Shown: positions 9,365-16,663 of the stretch, piece by piece
How the letters are laid out: every line of letters begins with the position of its first letter
How positions within the stretch are numbered: the first letter of the stretch is position 1
NCBI GenBank assembly: GCA_964407285.1
Contig: CAYOVG010000024.1
Coordinates: 1 to 35,710 of the forward strand
Length of the DNA stretch: 35,710 bases
Direction of reading: 5' to 3'
Origin: CAYOVG01 sp964407285
Lineage (GTDB): Bacteria; Desulfobacterota; Syntrophobacteria; Syntrophobacterales; Syntrophobacteraceae
Program-made: the position numbers and the translations under genes
Notes under the pieces: model-generated
Seen by the model: only the letters and a program-made list of their open reading frames with translations
Told to the model about the DNA's origin: nothing
Databases searched by the model: none

Positions 9365-10248
9365 TATCGATACCTCCATATCGTGTCCCTGAAAAGCAGG
9401 CGCCGGATTTGCTGACTCCTCACGTAAGCGATGAGTTCCTTGTCGTCCACCTGCGGCGTCTTGCTCAGATAGCCTCTGATGAAGCCGTAGAGCATTCCGA
9501 TCGACCCCGTGATATAGGGCCGTTCCGGAAGCCTCTTGACGCACTTCAAAAGCATGAACAGGGGATGATAGCCGGAGATGTAATTCGCCATTCCGTACTT
9601 TACCGAAGTGCGCCACAAGCCGTCCGCATCCCCTGTGTGGCGGCGGTGGAGGAGCTTGAGTTCGGAAAAGCTCCTGGTCTGCCACCCGCTCTTGTTTGCT
9701 TTCAGCTCATCCAGCGTGTCCCATCCGGGAACGGGAATCAATCCCCCGATGTCGTTCCAGCATTCACGCCTGTATATCTTTGTTCCGCCCCTGACGTGGA
9801 ATATGGGGTGTTTTTCCGGACGCAGCCTGCCTTTTTGCATGATCTGCATGACGCCTCCGCCTATACCGAGTTTGGGATTCGCCCGAAAATGCCTGAAACA
9901 CGCCTCGAAGTAATCGGGTTCGAAGCTCAAATCGCCGTCGAACTTCACGACGAATTGCCAATCCTCGGTGCGCAATGCGTTGAATCCATCATAGAATGCG
10001 GCGATGACGCCCGCGCCGGCTTTGCGGTATCCGCGGTCTTTTCTGTGAATCGCGCGAATCCAGTCGTGGGAAGCGGCATACTCATCGATTATCCGGCCTG
10101 TCCCGTCGGAGGAGCCGTCGTTGACAATGATCCATTCCGCGGGTTTGACCGTTTGAACCAGCATCGATTCGATGGTGTGCTCGATATCCGGTTCCTCGTC
10201 GCGCGCCGGGGTAACGATTACGAATGTCGGTTTATCTATTTCTTTCAT
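9364..10248 (-). CDS. GT2-family glycosyltransferase
   Basis: The product has 294 residues. The GT-A fold is visible in FVIVTPARDEEPDIEHTIES, WIIVNDGSSDGTGRI and the metal-binding FVVKFDGDLSFEPDYF, where DGD is the DXD motif. Downstream, GGVMQIMQKG and GGTKIYRRECWNDIGG form the acceptor loop, and GWDTLDELKAN carries the catalytic-side acidic residues. The gene starts 17 bases inside the end of the preceding GT4 gene and ends in a TAATG overlap with the next GT2 gene, so translation is probably coupled. No good Shine-Dalgarno sequence precedes the ATG, which agrees with coupling. It most likely extends the repeat unit; donor and linkage are unknown. Confidence 0.9.
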   Translation of the reverse strand: MKEIDKPTFVIVTPARDEEPDIEHTIESMLVQTVKPAEWIIVNDGSSDGTGRIIDEYAASHDWIRAIHRKDRGYRKAGAGVIAAFYDGFNALRTEDWQFVVKFDGDLSFEPDYFEACFRHFRANPKLGIGGGVMQIMQKGRLRPEKHPIFHVRGGTKIYRRECWNDIGGLIPVPGWDTLDELKANKSGWQTRSFSELKLLHRRHTGDADGLWRTSVKYGMANYISGYHPLFMLLKCVKRLPERPYITGSIGMLYGFIRGYLSKTPQVDDKELIAYVRSQQIRRLLFRDTIWRYR

Positions 10249-11626
10249 CTTGAAATACCGTTCTATAGGCCTGGTTGAGAATGACGGACGTCGTCTCCCA
10301 GTTCAGTTCGGTCCGTATTCTCTCGAAGCCGGCCTTACCGAGTCTTTGAGCCGTTTCAGGGTTGTCGAAGAGTGCCTTGATCGCTTCGGCGTATGCCGCG
10401 ATATTCCCGGGAGTCACCAGGACCGCGGCGCCGTCGGTCGAATACCTCGTTTCGTCCAGGTCGAACGCCACGACGGGCCGGCCCGCCGCCATGTATTCCA
10501 TGACCTTTATGAAAGTGGAGTGATCGTTCAAAGGGTTTCCCGGAGCCGGTTCAACTCCGATATCCGACGACTCGAGAAGTTCCCGGACCATGTTCCGGTC
10601 GGACACGTAACCGGTGAAGTCGACAAAGTCCTCCATCTTCAATTCGCGTGTGAGTCTTCTTATGTCGTCGAGCGAATCTCCGTCTCCGACGATGGTGCAG
10701 GTGAAGTCGGTCTCATGGAGTTCGTGCACGAGGTAATGCAGTGACCTGATGAGGATATCTACTCCATCCTGGGGATTGACGCTTCCCAGGAATATCATCC
10801 GCTTCTTGCCGTTGCGGGAAGCCGGGTTCTCCGGGGAATTCTCCGGCGGATTCGGATGGAGAACTCCATGGAGTCGATTTCCCTCTCGAGGCGCTTCGCG
10901 GGGATGTGGTGATTTCTCGAGTGAGGAATCGGTAAGAACGGGATCATTTCTTACAATGAAGACTTTCTCCTTTTTGATATTGTGCCTGGCCAGTTCTATG
11001 CGCCTGTAGGACTTGTTGGTAGTTATTACTGCATCCGACAATCTGCACGAGAGTCTTTCGCATAGAATGAGAGTCTTGTATATGATGTCCTTTCCCCTTG
11101 AAAACCTTGTCAGGTAGAGTTCCGGGGAGAGGTCGTGATGGTCGTAGATCAGCTTTATGTTGAACAATTTTCCGATAAGCCCGACCAGAAAAAGCGTATC
11201 GGGAGGATTGTGCAGATGTATGGCCCTGTACTTCTTCCAGGGATATGTGAGCGAGAAAAGCAACAAGGCGGTGAGCGTGAAGTAGAGATACTGAAGCATG
11301 TATCGCGCTTTGGGGAGAATGGTCCCGACCGGTTTGTTCCCGGTCTTCAACTCGGGAAGGCGAAACTCCGGTATTCTGAACACATCCACGCCGTCTACCG
11401 TCTCATGAAAGCGCTCTCCCTCCCGCCGTAGCGCGATTACCGTCATGTCGTAGGCGTTCTTGAGCGTCTGGGCCTCTTTTCTTACACGCGGGTCATTCGG
11501 ATAGGAGTTCTCGACGATCATCAGGACATCCGGCTTCTTCCGGGCCTGCCTCCGGCCGGACTCGATCGCCGCACCCCCGTCATTCGCCGTACGATAGGAT
11601 GGATCAGGAGTTCTCAACTGCTTCAA
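10232..11626 (-). CDS. GT4-family glycosyltransferase
   Basis: The product has up to 464 residues with a GT-B fold. The N-terminal domain contains DVLMIVENSYPNDPRVRKEAQ and HLHNPPDTLFLVG. The C-terminal domain has MIFLGSVNPQDGVDILIRSL, FTGYVSDRNMVREL and the donor-binding run STFIKVMEYMAAGRPVVAFD. A membrane-associating hydrophobic stretch, YLYFTLTALLLFSLTY, lies near residue 120. The start is uncertain. The TTG at 11626 overlaps the previous gene by 23 bases, while the first in-frame ATG is at 11521 and would remove part of the first beta strand, so the TTG is preferred. A Pro-rich insert with NPPENSPENPASR links the two domains. It is part of the same transcript. Confidence 0.88.
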   Translation of the reverse strand: MKQLRTPDPSYRTANDGGAAIESGRRQARKKPDVLMIVENSYPNDPRVRKEAQTLKNAYDMTVIALRREGERFHETVDGVDVFRIPEFRLPELKTGNKPVGTILPKARYMLQYLYFTLTALLLFSLTYPWKKYRAIHLHNPPDTLFLVGLIGKLFNIKLIYDHHDLSPELYLTRFSRGKDIIYKTLILCERLSCRLSDAVITTNKSYRRIELARHNIKKEKVFIVRNDPVLTDSSLEKSPHPREAPREGNRLHGVLHPNPPENSPENPASRNGKKRMIFLGSVNPQDGVDILIRSLHYLVHELHETDFTCTIVGDGDSLDDIRRLTRELKMEDFVDFTGYVSDRNMVRELLESSDIGVEPAPGNPLNDHSTFIKVMEYMAAGRPVVAFDLDETRYSTDGAAVLVTPGNIAAYAEAIKALFDNPETAQRLGKAGFERIRTELNWETTSVILNQAYRTVFQDERNR

Positions 11627-12842
11627 GTTCTTGTTCCCGTTGAAATTGTTGCCGGTTCTTGAAGAAGCCCGTGATTGCTTCGGCGATTTCTTCCTGCTGG
11701 CTCAGAGTGAGCCCGGGGTACATGGGAAGAGAGAGTATCCTGGTACTGGCCTGCTCCGCTACCGGGTACATTCCTCTGCCGTAGCCATTTCCCACATACG
11801 CTCTTTGCAGGTGCAGCGGGATGGGGTAGTGGATTCCCGTTTCAATGCCGAGCTCCCACAGGTGCTGCTGCAACCCGTCGCGTTTCTCCGTTTCGATGAC
11901 GTAGAGGTGGTAAACCGGAATGGACCACGGTGGGTTGTAAGGAGTTACGACGCCCTCTATGTCGCCGAGGAGGTCGTTGTAGTTGGCGGCAAGCTCCCTT
12001 CTTTTTTCGTTCCAGCGTTCGAGGCGCTTGAGCTTCTCCTTGAGAATACCGGCCTGAATCGCGTCCAGTCGGCCGTTGTATCCTTCCATCTCGTGGTAGT
12101 ACTTCTTGATCTGGCCGTGATTGCGGAGCATGGCCATCTTTTCCGCCAGTTCCGCGGAATCGGTGACGATTGCCCCCGCCTCTCCGCACGCTCCCAGGTT
12201 CTTGCCGGGATAGAAGCTGAAGGCTGCGGCCAATCCCATCGTTCCCGCCTTCATCCATTTACCGCGCTCTTGTGAAAAGTAAGCCGCCCCATGCGCCTGG
12301 CAGGCATCTTCGACAACGATCAGGTCGTATTCCCGCGCGATCTCCATGACGGCATCCATGTCGGCCATCCGGCCGTAGAGATGCACCGGAACGACGGCGG
12401 CGACCGTCTTTCCGCTCTTCATGTGGACCGGCTTTCCCGTCCTGCGCTCGACGGTGCACTCCATTCGCAAGTATTCCCTGAGCTTATCCACATCGATATT
12501 GTGCGTTTTGGGATCGACGTCCACGAACACGGGAGTCGCTCCGCACTGGCTGACGGCTTCCGTCGTTGCGATGAAGGTGTTGGGAACGGTGATCACGATT
12601 TCTCCGGGACCGATACCGGCCGCAAGCAGCGCGAACCTCAGAGCGTCGGTGCCGTTGCTCACGCCCACGCAATGTTCGGAGCCACAGTACCGGGCGAAGT
12701 CCCTTTCGAAGTCCTCCACCATGGGGCCGCCTATGAAACGGGCGGACCGCAAGGCATCCTGGAACACGGACGTCAGTTCGCGTTCGGATTCCACGTGTGG
12801 AGTAACCAGGTCCATAAAGGGTATACGGATAACGTTATTCAT
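11604..12842 (-). CDS. DegT/DnrJ/EryC1/StrS sugar aminotransferase (WbpE-like)
   Basis: The product has 412 residues and is a PLP enzyme of fold type I. Features are the cofactor-binding SNGTDALRFALLAAG, the aspartate in VVEDACQAHGA, and the Schiff-base lysine near residue 214 in FSFYPGKNLGACGEAGAI. The family transfers an amino group, usually from glutamate, to a keto sugar nucleotide. Next to a Gfo/Idh/MocA dehydrogenase and a WbpD-like acetyltransferase, the best model is WbpE, which aminates the 3-keto group of a UDP-2-acetamido hexuronate. Compared with the usual family there are about 20 extra residues around 125-146 (MECTVERRTGKPVHMKSG), a possible specificity loop. The gene overlaps both neighbours by a few bases, so it sits in a tight operon. 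Confidence 0.92.
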   Translation of the reverse strand: MNNVIRIPFMDLVTPHVESERELTSVFQDALRSARFIGGPMVEDFERDFARYCGSEHCVGVSNGTDALRFALLAAGIGPGEIVITVPNTFIATTEAVSQCGATPVFVDVDPKTHNIDVDKLREYLRMECTVERRTGKPVHMKSGKTVAAVVPVHLYGRMADMDAVMEIAREYDLIVVEDACQAHGAAYFSQERGKWMKAGTMGLAAAFSFYPGKNLGACGEAGAIVTDSAELAEKMAMLRNHGQIKKYYHEMEGYNGRLDAIQAGILKEKLKRLERWNEKRRELAANYNDLLGDIEGVVTPYNPPWSIPVYHLYVIETEKRDGLQQHLWELGIETGIHYPIPLHLQRAYVGNGYGRGMYPVAEQASTRILSLPMYPGLTLSQQEEIAEAITGFFKNRQQFQREQELEAVENS

Positions 12843-13314
12843 GGCTCACTATCCTCACAATCCTGGCCGGGTTTCCCGCGACGATCGCATTGGCGGGAAC
12901 GTTCTTGGTAACGACGCTCCCTGCCCCGACAATGGCGTTTTCACCGATGGTTACATTGCACAGGATCACCGCTCCGGAACCGATCGACGCTCCGCTCTTG
13001 ACCAGCGTCGGGATGACGTCCCAATCGTCGTCCGTCTGCAACTCGTTGCCGGAGGTGGTGGCCCGCGGGTAGAGATCATTGATGAACGTGACGTTATGGC
13101 CGACGAAGACGTTGTCTTCGATGGTCACCCCTTCGCAGATGAAGGTGTGGCTGGAAACCTTGCAGTTGTTTCCGACCCTTGCATTCTTCTGGATCTCGAC
13201 AAACGCGCCGATTTTGGTGTTGTCGCCGATCCGGCAACCATACAGATTAATGAATTTGGACAGCTTGACGTTCTTTCCCAGCCGAACGTCCGCGGATATG
13301 CTCATGTCGTTCAT
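12835..13314 (-). CDS. Left-handed beta-helix N-acetyltransferase (WbpD-like)
   Basis: The product has 159 residues made of hexapeptide repeats (IGDNTKIGAFVEIQ, VGNNCKVSSHTFI, IGSGAVILCNVTIGENAIVGAGSVVTKNV) that build a left-handed beta-helix. The segment FICEGVTIEDNVFVGHNVTFINDLYPRAT is characteristic of WbpD/WlbB enzymes, which acetylate the 3-amino group of UDP-2-acetamido-3-amino-2,3-dideoxy-glucuronate; the His in VGHNV is a candidate active-site residue. The start ATG overlaps the stop of the dehydrogenase gene in ATGA, and the end overlaps the DegT start by 8 bases. These overlaps tie the three genes together as one pathway block. An acetyltransferase for another amino sugar, such as Fuc3N or Qui3N, is the main alternative. 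Confidence 0.9.
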   Translation of the reverse strand: MNDMSISADVRLGKNVKLSKFINLYGCRIGDNTKIGAFVEIQKNARVGNNCKVSSHTFICEGVTIEDNVFVGHNVTFINDLYPRATTSGNELQTDDDWDVIPTLVKSGASIGSGAVILCNVTIGENAIVGAGSVVTKNVPANAIVAGNPARIVRIVSHE

Positions 13315-14312
13315 AGATAAACCAGTTCCCCCTTCCTTTTGACCGACTTGTTGGATGCTTCCAGCATCTTCACTACCCTCAAACCCGCCTCTCCATCATT
13401 GATCGGGTTGACGTCGTTCGTGATACAGTCGGCGAAGTAGTCCGCTTCCACCCGCAACGCTTCCCTCTGGTCCACCTTGGGCGCCCACATGTCGCCGGAA
13501 CGGTAACTGACCAGCAGATTGTAAACCCCTTCCGTGTTTTCTATTTCCACGCCTTTGTCATAGACCTTTATCTTCTCGTCGGCCTCGAGGTCGTTCCAGA
13601 GGAGCATCTTCTTCTCGCCGCCGACCAGCGTCGTCCTCACTTTGACCGGGGACAGCCAGTTGACGTTGATGTGGGCTATGACGTTGTTCGAGAAGTAAAC
13701 CGTGATGTAGGCTACGTCTTCGTGACCGTTGAGATGGGTTTCCCCCGTAGCGACGACCGCCACGGGTTCCTCCCGGATGAGGTGGTCCATGATCGACAGG
13801 TCGTGGGGAGCCAGGTCCCATATCACATTGGTGTCATGCTGAAAAAGCCCCAGGTTTATCCGCATCGAATCGTAGTAGTAGATGTCGCCCAGGATTCCGT
13901 CGTCTATGAGCTCCTTGATCGTGCTCACTGCGCCGGTGAACAGGAAGGTGTGATCCACCATGATTTTGAGGTTCCTTCTCGATGCGAGTTCGATCAGTTC
14001 TTCGGCCTGGTCGGCGGATGCAGTGAAAGGCTTTTCCACGAAGATGTGCTTGTCGTTGAGGAGCGCTTCACGGGCGAGTTCGAAATGAGTCGAGATAGGG
14101 GTAACCACCGCTACCGCGTCGATGTCGGTCGAGCGGAGGATATCGTATGGATTTGTCGTCAGATTCAAGCATGGATGGTGCTTTTCAACCCGGCGTAGCG
14201 CCACGGGATCGAGCTCGCAAATCGACACTACCCGTATGCTGTCCGTGTTGTTGAAATTCCTTACGATATTGGGACCCCAATAGCCGTATCCGATTACAGC
14301 CATTCTAATCAT
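13311..14312 (-). CDS. Gfo/Idh/MocA-family sugar-nucleotide dehydrogenase (WbpB-like)
   Basis: Starting from the ATG at 14312, which has AAGGA 7 bases upstream, the product has 333 residues; a GTG at 14315 is an alternative. The N-terminal Rossmann domain has GYGYWGPNIVRNF for NAD binding. The conserved VEKPFTAS is the family EKP motif, and WDLAPHDLSIMDHL supplies the usual catalytic-region Asp/His. WbpB-type enzymes oxidise C3 of UDP-N-acetylglucosaminuronate so that a DegT enzyme can aminate it. Here the aminotransferase and acetyltransferase follow directly, which supports that role. No UDP-GlcNAc 6-dehydrogenase (WbpA) is visible in the window, so the uronate precursor must be made elsewhere if the pathway is right. 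Confidence 0.9.
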   Translation of the reverse strand: MIRMAVIGYGYWGPNIVRNFNNTDSIRVVSICELDPVALRRVEKHHPCLNLTTNPYDILRSTDIDAVAVVTPISTHFELAREALLNDKHIFVEKPFTASADQAEELIELASRRNLKIMVDHTFLFTGAVSTIKELIDDGILGDIYYYDSMRINLGLFQHDTNVIWDLAPHDLSIMDHLIREEPVAVVATGETHLNGHEDVAYITVYFSNNVIAHINVNWLSPVKVRTTLVGGEKKMLLWNDLEADEKIKVYDKGVEIENTEGVYNLLVSYRSGDMWAPKVDQREALRVEADYFADCITNDVNPINDGEAGLRVVKMLEASNKSVKRKGELVYL

Positions 14313-14549
14313 CACGCATTCCTTCTTGTTCCATGCGCTTGCCGGGACGGATGGACCGGTCGTTGAGATACGATCCGACAGCGCAGGGAACGGTTCCAGC
14401 GATATGAATAATTCACGTGCGGCTATGCCCGCTGCCGCACCCGAACAGTTAGCTCTTGGTATTTCTGGTATATGATGGATGGACTTTGAAGAGATCGTAC
14501 GATGTCGTGTAAAAGATGCCGCACCCTGCAGGAATGAGCGCGGTCGCGG
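14313..14549 (-). other. Non-coding gap with a perfect 7-bp hairpin, in the exopolysaccharide operon
   Basis: This 237-base gap separates the sugar transferase from the diamino-sugar genes and holds no convincing coding frame. At 14417-14440 the arms GTGCGGC and GCCGCAC form a perfect stem with a 10-base loop. It is followed on the minus strand by AT-rich sequence (GAATTATTCATATC) but no real U run. It could be a weak terminator or an attenuator dividing the initiation genes from the assembly genes. No promoter could be identified with confidence. Confidence 0.35.
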
Positions 14550-15713
14550 TCAATAGCCCCCTTTGCAGGTAACCATGACCCAGGGCGTCATGAGCATAAG
14601 CTTCAGATCGAGCCACAAAGACCATTGCCTGGCGTACTGCAGATCCAGGCGCACCATTTCGTCGAATGTCGTTTTGCTTCGCCCCTTGACCTGCCACAAT
14701 CCCGTAATGCCCGGTTTCATCTCCAGGACTCGACGGAGATGCCACATCTCGTAGTTTTCCAGTTCGTAGGGAATGGGAGGCCTCGGCCCCACAATGGACA
14801 TATCTCCCATCAACACATTGACCAACTGCGGCAGTTCATCCAGGCTGGTCTTCCTGATGAACCTTCCGACGGGCGTGACCCGCGGGTCGTGCTCGATTTT
14901 GAAAACCCGCTCGCCCCCATTGCTCTTGTCGGAAGTGGATCGCCGGATCAGGTTCCGAACGTACTCCTTATGAATGGATGGATCGTTATCGAGGTACATC
15001 GACCTGAATTTCAGGAAAGTAAATCTTCTGCCGAGCCGGCCCACGCGCTCCTGTCTGAAGAGAACGGGACCGTCCGAAGTAAGCTTTATCAGAGCGGCAA
15101 TAATGATGATAACCGGTGAGAGGATCAATCCCAGAGAAATGCTGCCGGCTATGTCCAGCACCCGCTTGAGAACGCGGGAAGAGCGCTTTCGATGCTCATT
15201 CTTGACGATATCGGGGTAAAGGATCGGGTCCGGGGACCGGCTTCGGTCGCCTCCAACGGCAGGTCCTTCCGGAAACATGTAAAGAGTGATCTTAATCCTG
15301 TTGAAGCGTTCCTGGTCCAGGTGAAGCTCGAGGCAGTCCCGGACTCTGACGCGAAGCACCTCGCCCGACGCCGCTTCGCGAGATCCGTTGAATTCGGTGA
15401 ATATCAACGCCAGGATCTGTCCGTCGCGGTACCATCCCTTGATATCGACCTCCCTGGTGCATGAGACGACAGCGTCGGTTACTCGCGTTACCAATTCAGA
15501 TGCCCCGGCGCCGGATTGGAGTTCCGTGAGGTCGAGAAGCATCAGCGCGAAGGGTCTCCCCGAGCGTTCCGTTCGTTTCCGCTCGCGGGCAAGCAGCCTG
15601 TTGAACTCCACCTCACCGTATATCTCGCCGTCACCGGGCAAATGGTCCTCATCGCTCAATGCACGGGTTCCATGGCTATCTCCTCTTTTCGTCCGTAGGA
15701 TTGCTTGGAACAC
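14550..15713 (-). CDS. Polyprenyl-phosphate sugar-1-phosphate transferase with degenerate GGDEF-like N-terminus
   Basis: The GTG at 15713 has a perfect AAGGAG 6 bases upstream and gives 387 residues. The C-terminal half, after one hydrophobic segment (SLGLILSPVIIIIAALI), is a bacterial sugar transferase domain (Pfam PF02397). It shows LFRQERVGRLGRRFTFLKFRSM, KTSLDELPQLVNVLMGDMSI, VGPRPP and KPGITGLWQVKGRS. This domain starts repeat-unit synthesis by moving a sugar-1-phosphate onto undecaprenyl phosphate. The N-terminal 150 residues instead resemble a diguanylate cyclase fold (EFNRLLARERKRTERSGRPFALMLLDL), but the GGDEF position reads RDGQILALIF, so cyclase activity is unlikely. It may serve as a nucleotide-sensing or regulatory module. 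Confidence 0.92.
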   Translation of the reverse strand: MFQAILRTKRGDSHGTRALSDEDHLPGDGEIYGEVEFNRLLARERKRTERSGRPFALMLLDLTELQSGAGASELVTRVTDAVVSCTREVDIKGWYRDGQILALIFTEFNGSREAASGEVLRVRVRDCLELHLDQERFNRIKITLYMFPEGPAVGGDRSRSPDPILYPDIVKNEHRKRSSRVLKRVLDIAGSISLGLILSPVIIIIAALIKLTSDGPVLFRQERVGRLGRRFTFLKFRSMYLDNDPSIHKEYVRNLIRRSTSDKSNGGERVFKIEHDPRVTPVGRFIRKTSLDELPQLVNVLMGDMSIVGPRPPIPYELENYEMWHLRRVLEMKPGITGLWQVKGRSKTTFDEMVRLDLQYARQWSLWLDLKLMLMTPWVMVTCKGGY

Positions 15714-15752
15714 GGTTGACTCCTTTCTACATATCACACTATTTCAATCATC

Positions 15753-16490
15753 CTATATTAATCTCCTGTAGAGCCGTTTCGGAATATAGAAGCGGCGCTT
15801 GTTGAAGACGAACCCGAGTACGTTTCCTCCGGATTTGAAAATGCGTTCCTTGCTGTTCTCCGCCACTTTCCACCGGGTCCTCTCCGCCTCGACCACCAGC
15901 ACCACTCCATCGGCCTTGCGGGCGACAGCCAATCCGTCCGGCGAAAGACTCAGCGGCGGGGAGTCTATGACCACCAGGTCGAAGCGATTTCTGAGCCGGG
16001 CAAAGAAATCTCCCATCAACCGGGAATCGAAGACTTCCGGGGAGAGCGTCCCGTTGTTGAACGATGGACACACGAATAGATTCGAATCTTCTATGCGATC
16101 GAACAGGACCTCCGGTTCCGTATCGCCGGCTGTGATGTCCTGCCAGCCGTACTTCGGCGACAGATCGAAAAAGGCTGTCTGGCTCGGCCGATGCCTGTCC
16201 ATATCGATGATGAGTACTCGCTTGCCGATTTGACTGGAAACAAAATACGCGTATTCTCTCGATATGGTCGATGCTCCTTCTCCTTCCAGGGAGCCGATGA
16301 ATTCTATGATTCTCTCGGGGGTATCGGACAGGAGCGATTCAATCGCCTGGTGAAGGCCGGGCATCTCATGCTGGATGTGGAACAGTTCGCCGAAATGTGT
16401 GACGGGAACGGGCATCCTGCTCTTTCGTTCTTTCTCGCGGAAAACCGGTTCATTCAGTGTCTGTACACGTGCATAGTCTATCTTGCTCAT
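15753..16490 (-). CDS. BY-kinase-like (CpsD/Wzc-type) ATPase with altered Walker A
   Basis: The product has 245 residues. The layout matches the cytoplasmic ATPase domain of bacterial tyrosine kinases: a P-loop region IEFIGSLEGEGASTISREYA, a Walker A' VLIIDMDRHRPS (92-103) and a Walker B LVVIDSPPLSLSPDG near 172. The usual GEGKST lysine is replaced by alanine at residue 73 (codon GCA), so ATP hydrolysis and autophosphorylation may be lost or changed. Two tyrosines sit in a short basic C-terminal tail (RRFYIPKRLYRRLI) rather than a long Tyr cluster. It follows the Wzz-like gene and precedes the sugar transferase, the normal place for a chain-length control kinase. It could be a pseudokinase partner of the Wzz protein. 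Confidence 0.88.
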   Translation of the reverse strand: MSKIDYARVQTLNEPVFREKERKSRMPVPVTHFGELFHIQHEMPGLHQAIESLLSDTPERIIEFIGSLEGEGASTISREYAYFVSSQIGKRVLIIDMDRHRPSQTAFFDLSPKYGWQDITAGDTEPEVLFDRIEDSNLFVCPSFNNGTLSPEVFDSRLMGDFFARLRNRFDLVVIDSPPLSLSPDGLAVARKADGVVLVVEAERTRWKVAENSKERIFKSGGNVLGFVFNKRRFYIPKRLYRRLI

Positions 16491-16630
16491 CTTTGGCCCT
16501 CTTGGTGCTCATGATCGCAATTGTGCGAACAATTCGAGAATGGACAAAGCTGTCTTGTCCGGAACTCCGGTTTCATGATTGGATTCTCGATACGTTGATT
16601 CAGGCGGTGTCGAGAGTGTATGAAAAGCGA

Positions 16631-16657
16631 AGGCGGGATGCATGGGGGACCCCGCCT
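16631..16657 (-). terminator. Candidate intrinsic terminator/attenuator after the wzz-like gene
   Basis: The minus strand has AGGCGGG, a 13-base loop and CCCGCCT, followed by TCGCTTTTCA. The hairpin starts 6 bases after the wzz-like stop and has a short U tract. It could terminate part of the transcripts, making the chain-length regulator more abundant than downstream products. Confidence 0.5.
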
Positions 16658-16663
16658 CCACTC

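Noticed and set aside
6581..9415. A 944-codon open frame on the plus strand
   Set aside because: It lies antisense to asnB and the GT2 gene, both with full catalytic motifs and good ribosome binding sites. Its product has no recognisable domain; it is a by-product of codon bias.
14449..14745. A 98-codon minus-strand frame after the sugar transferase
   Set aside because: It overlaps the conserved C-terminus of the sugar transferase in another frame and matches nothing known.
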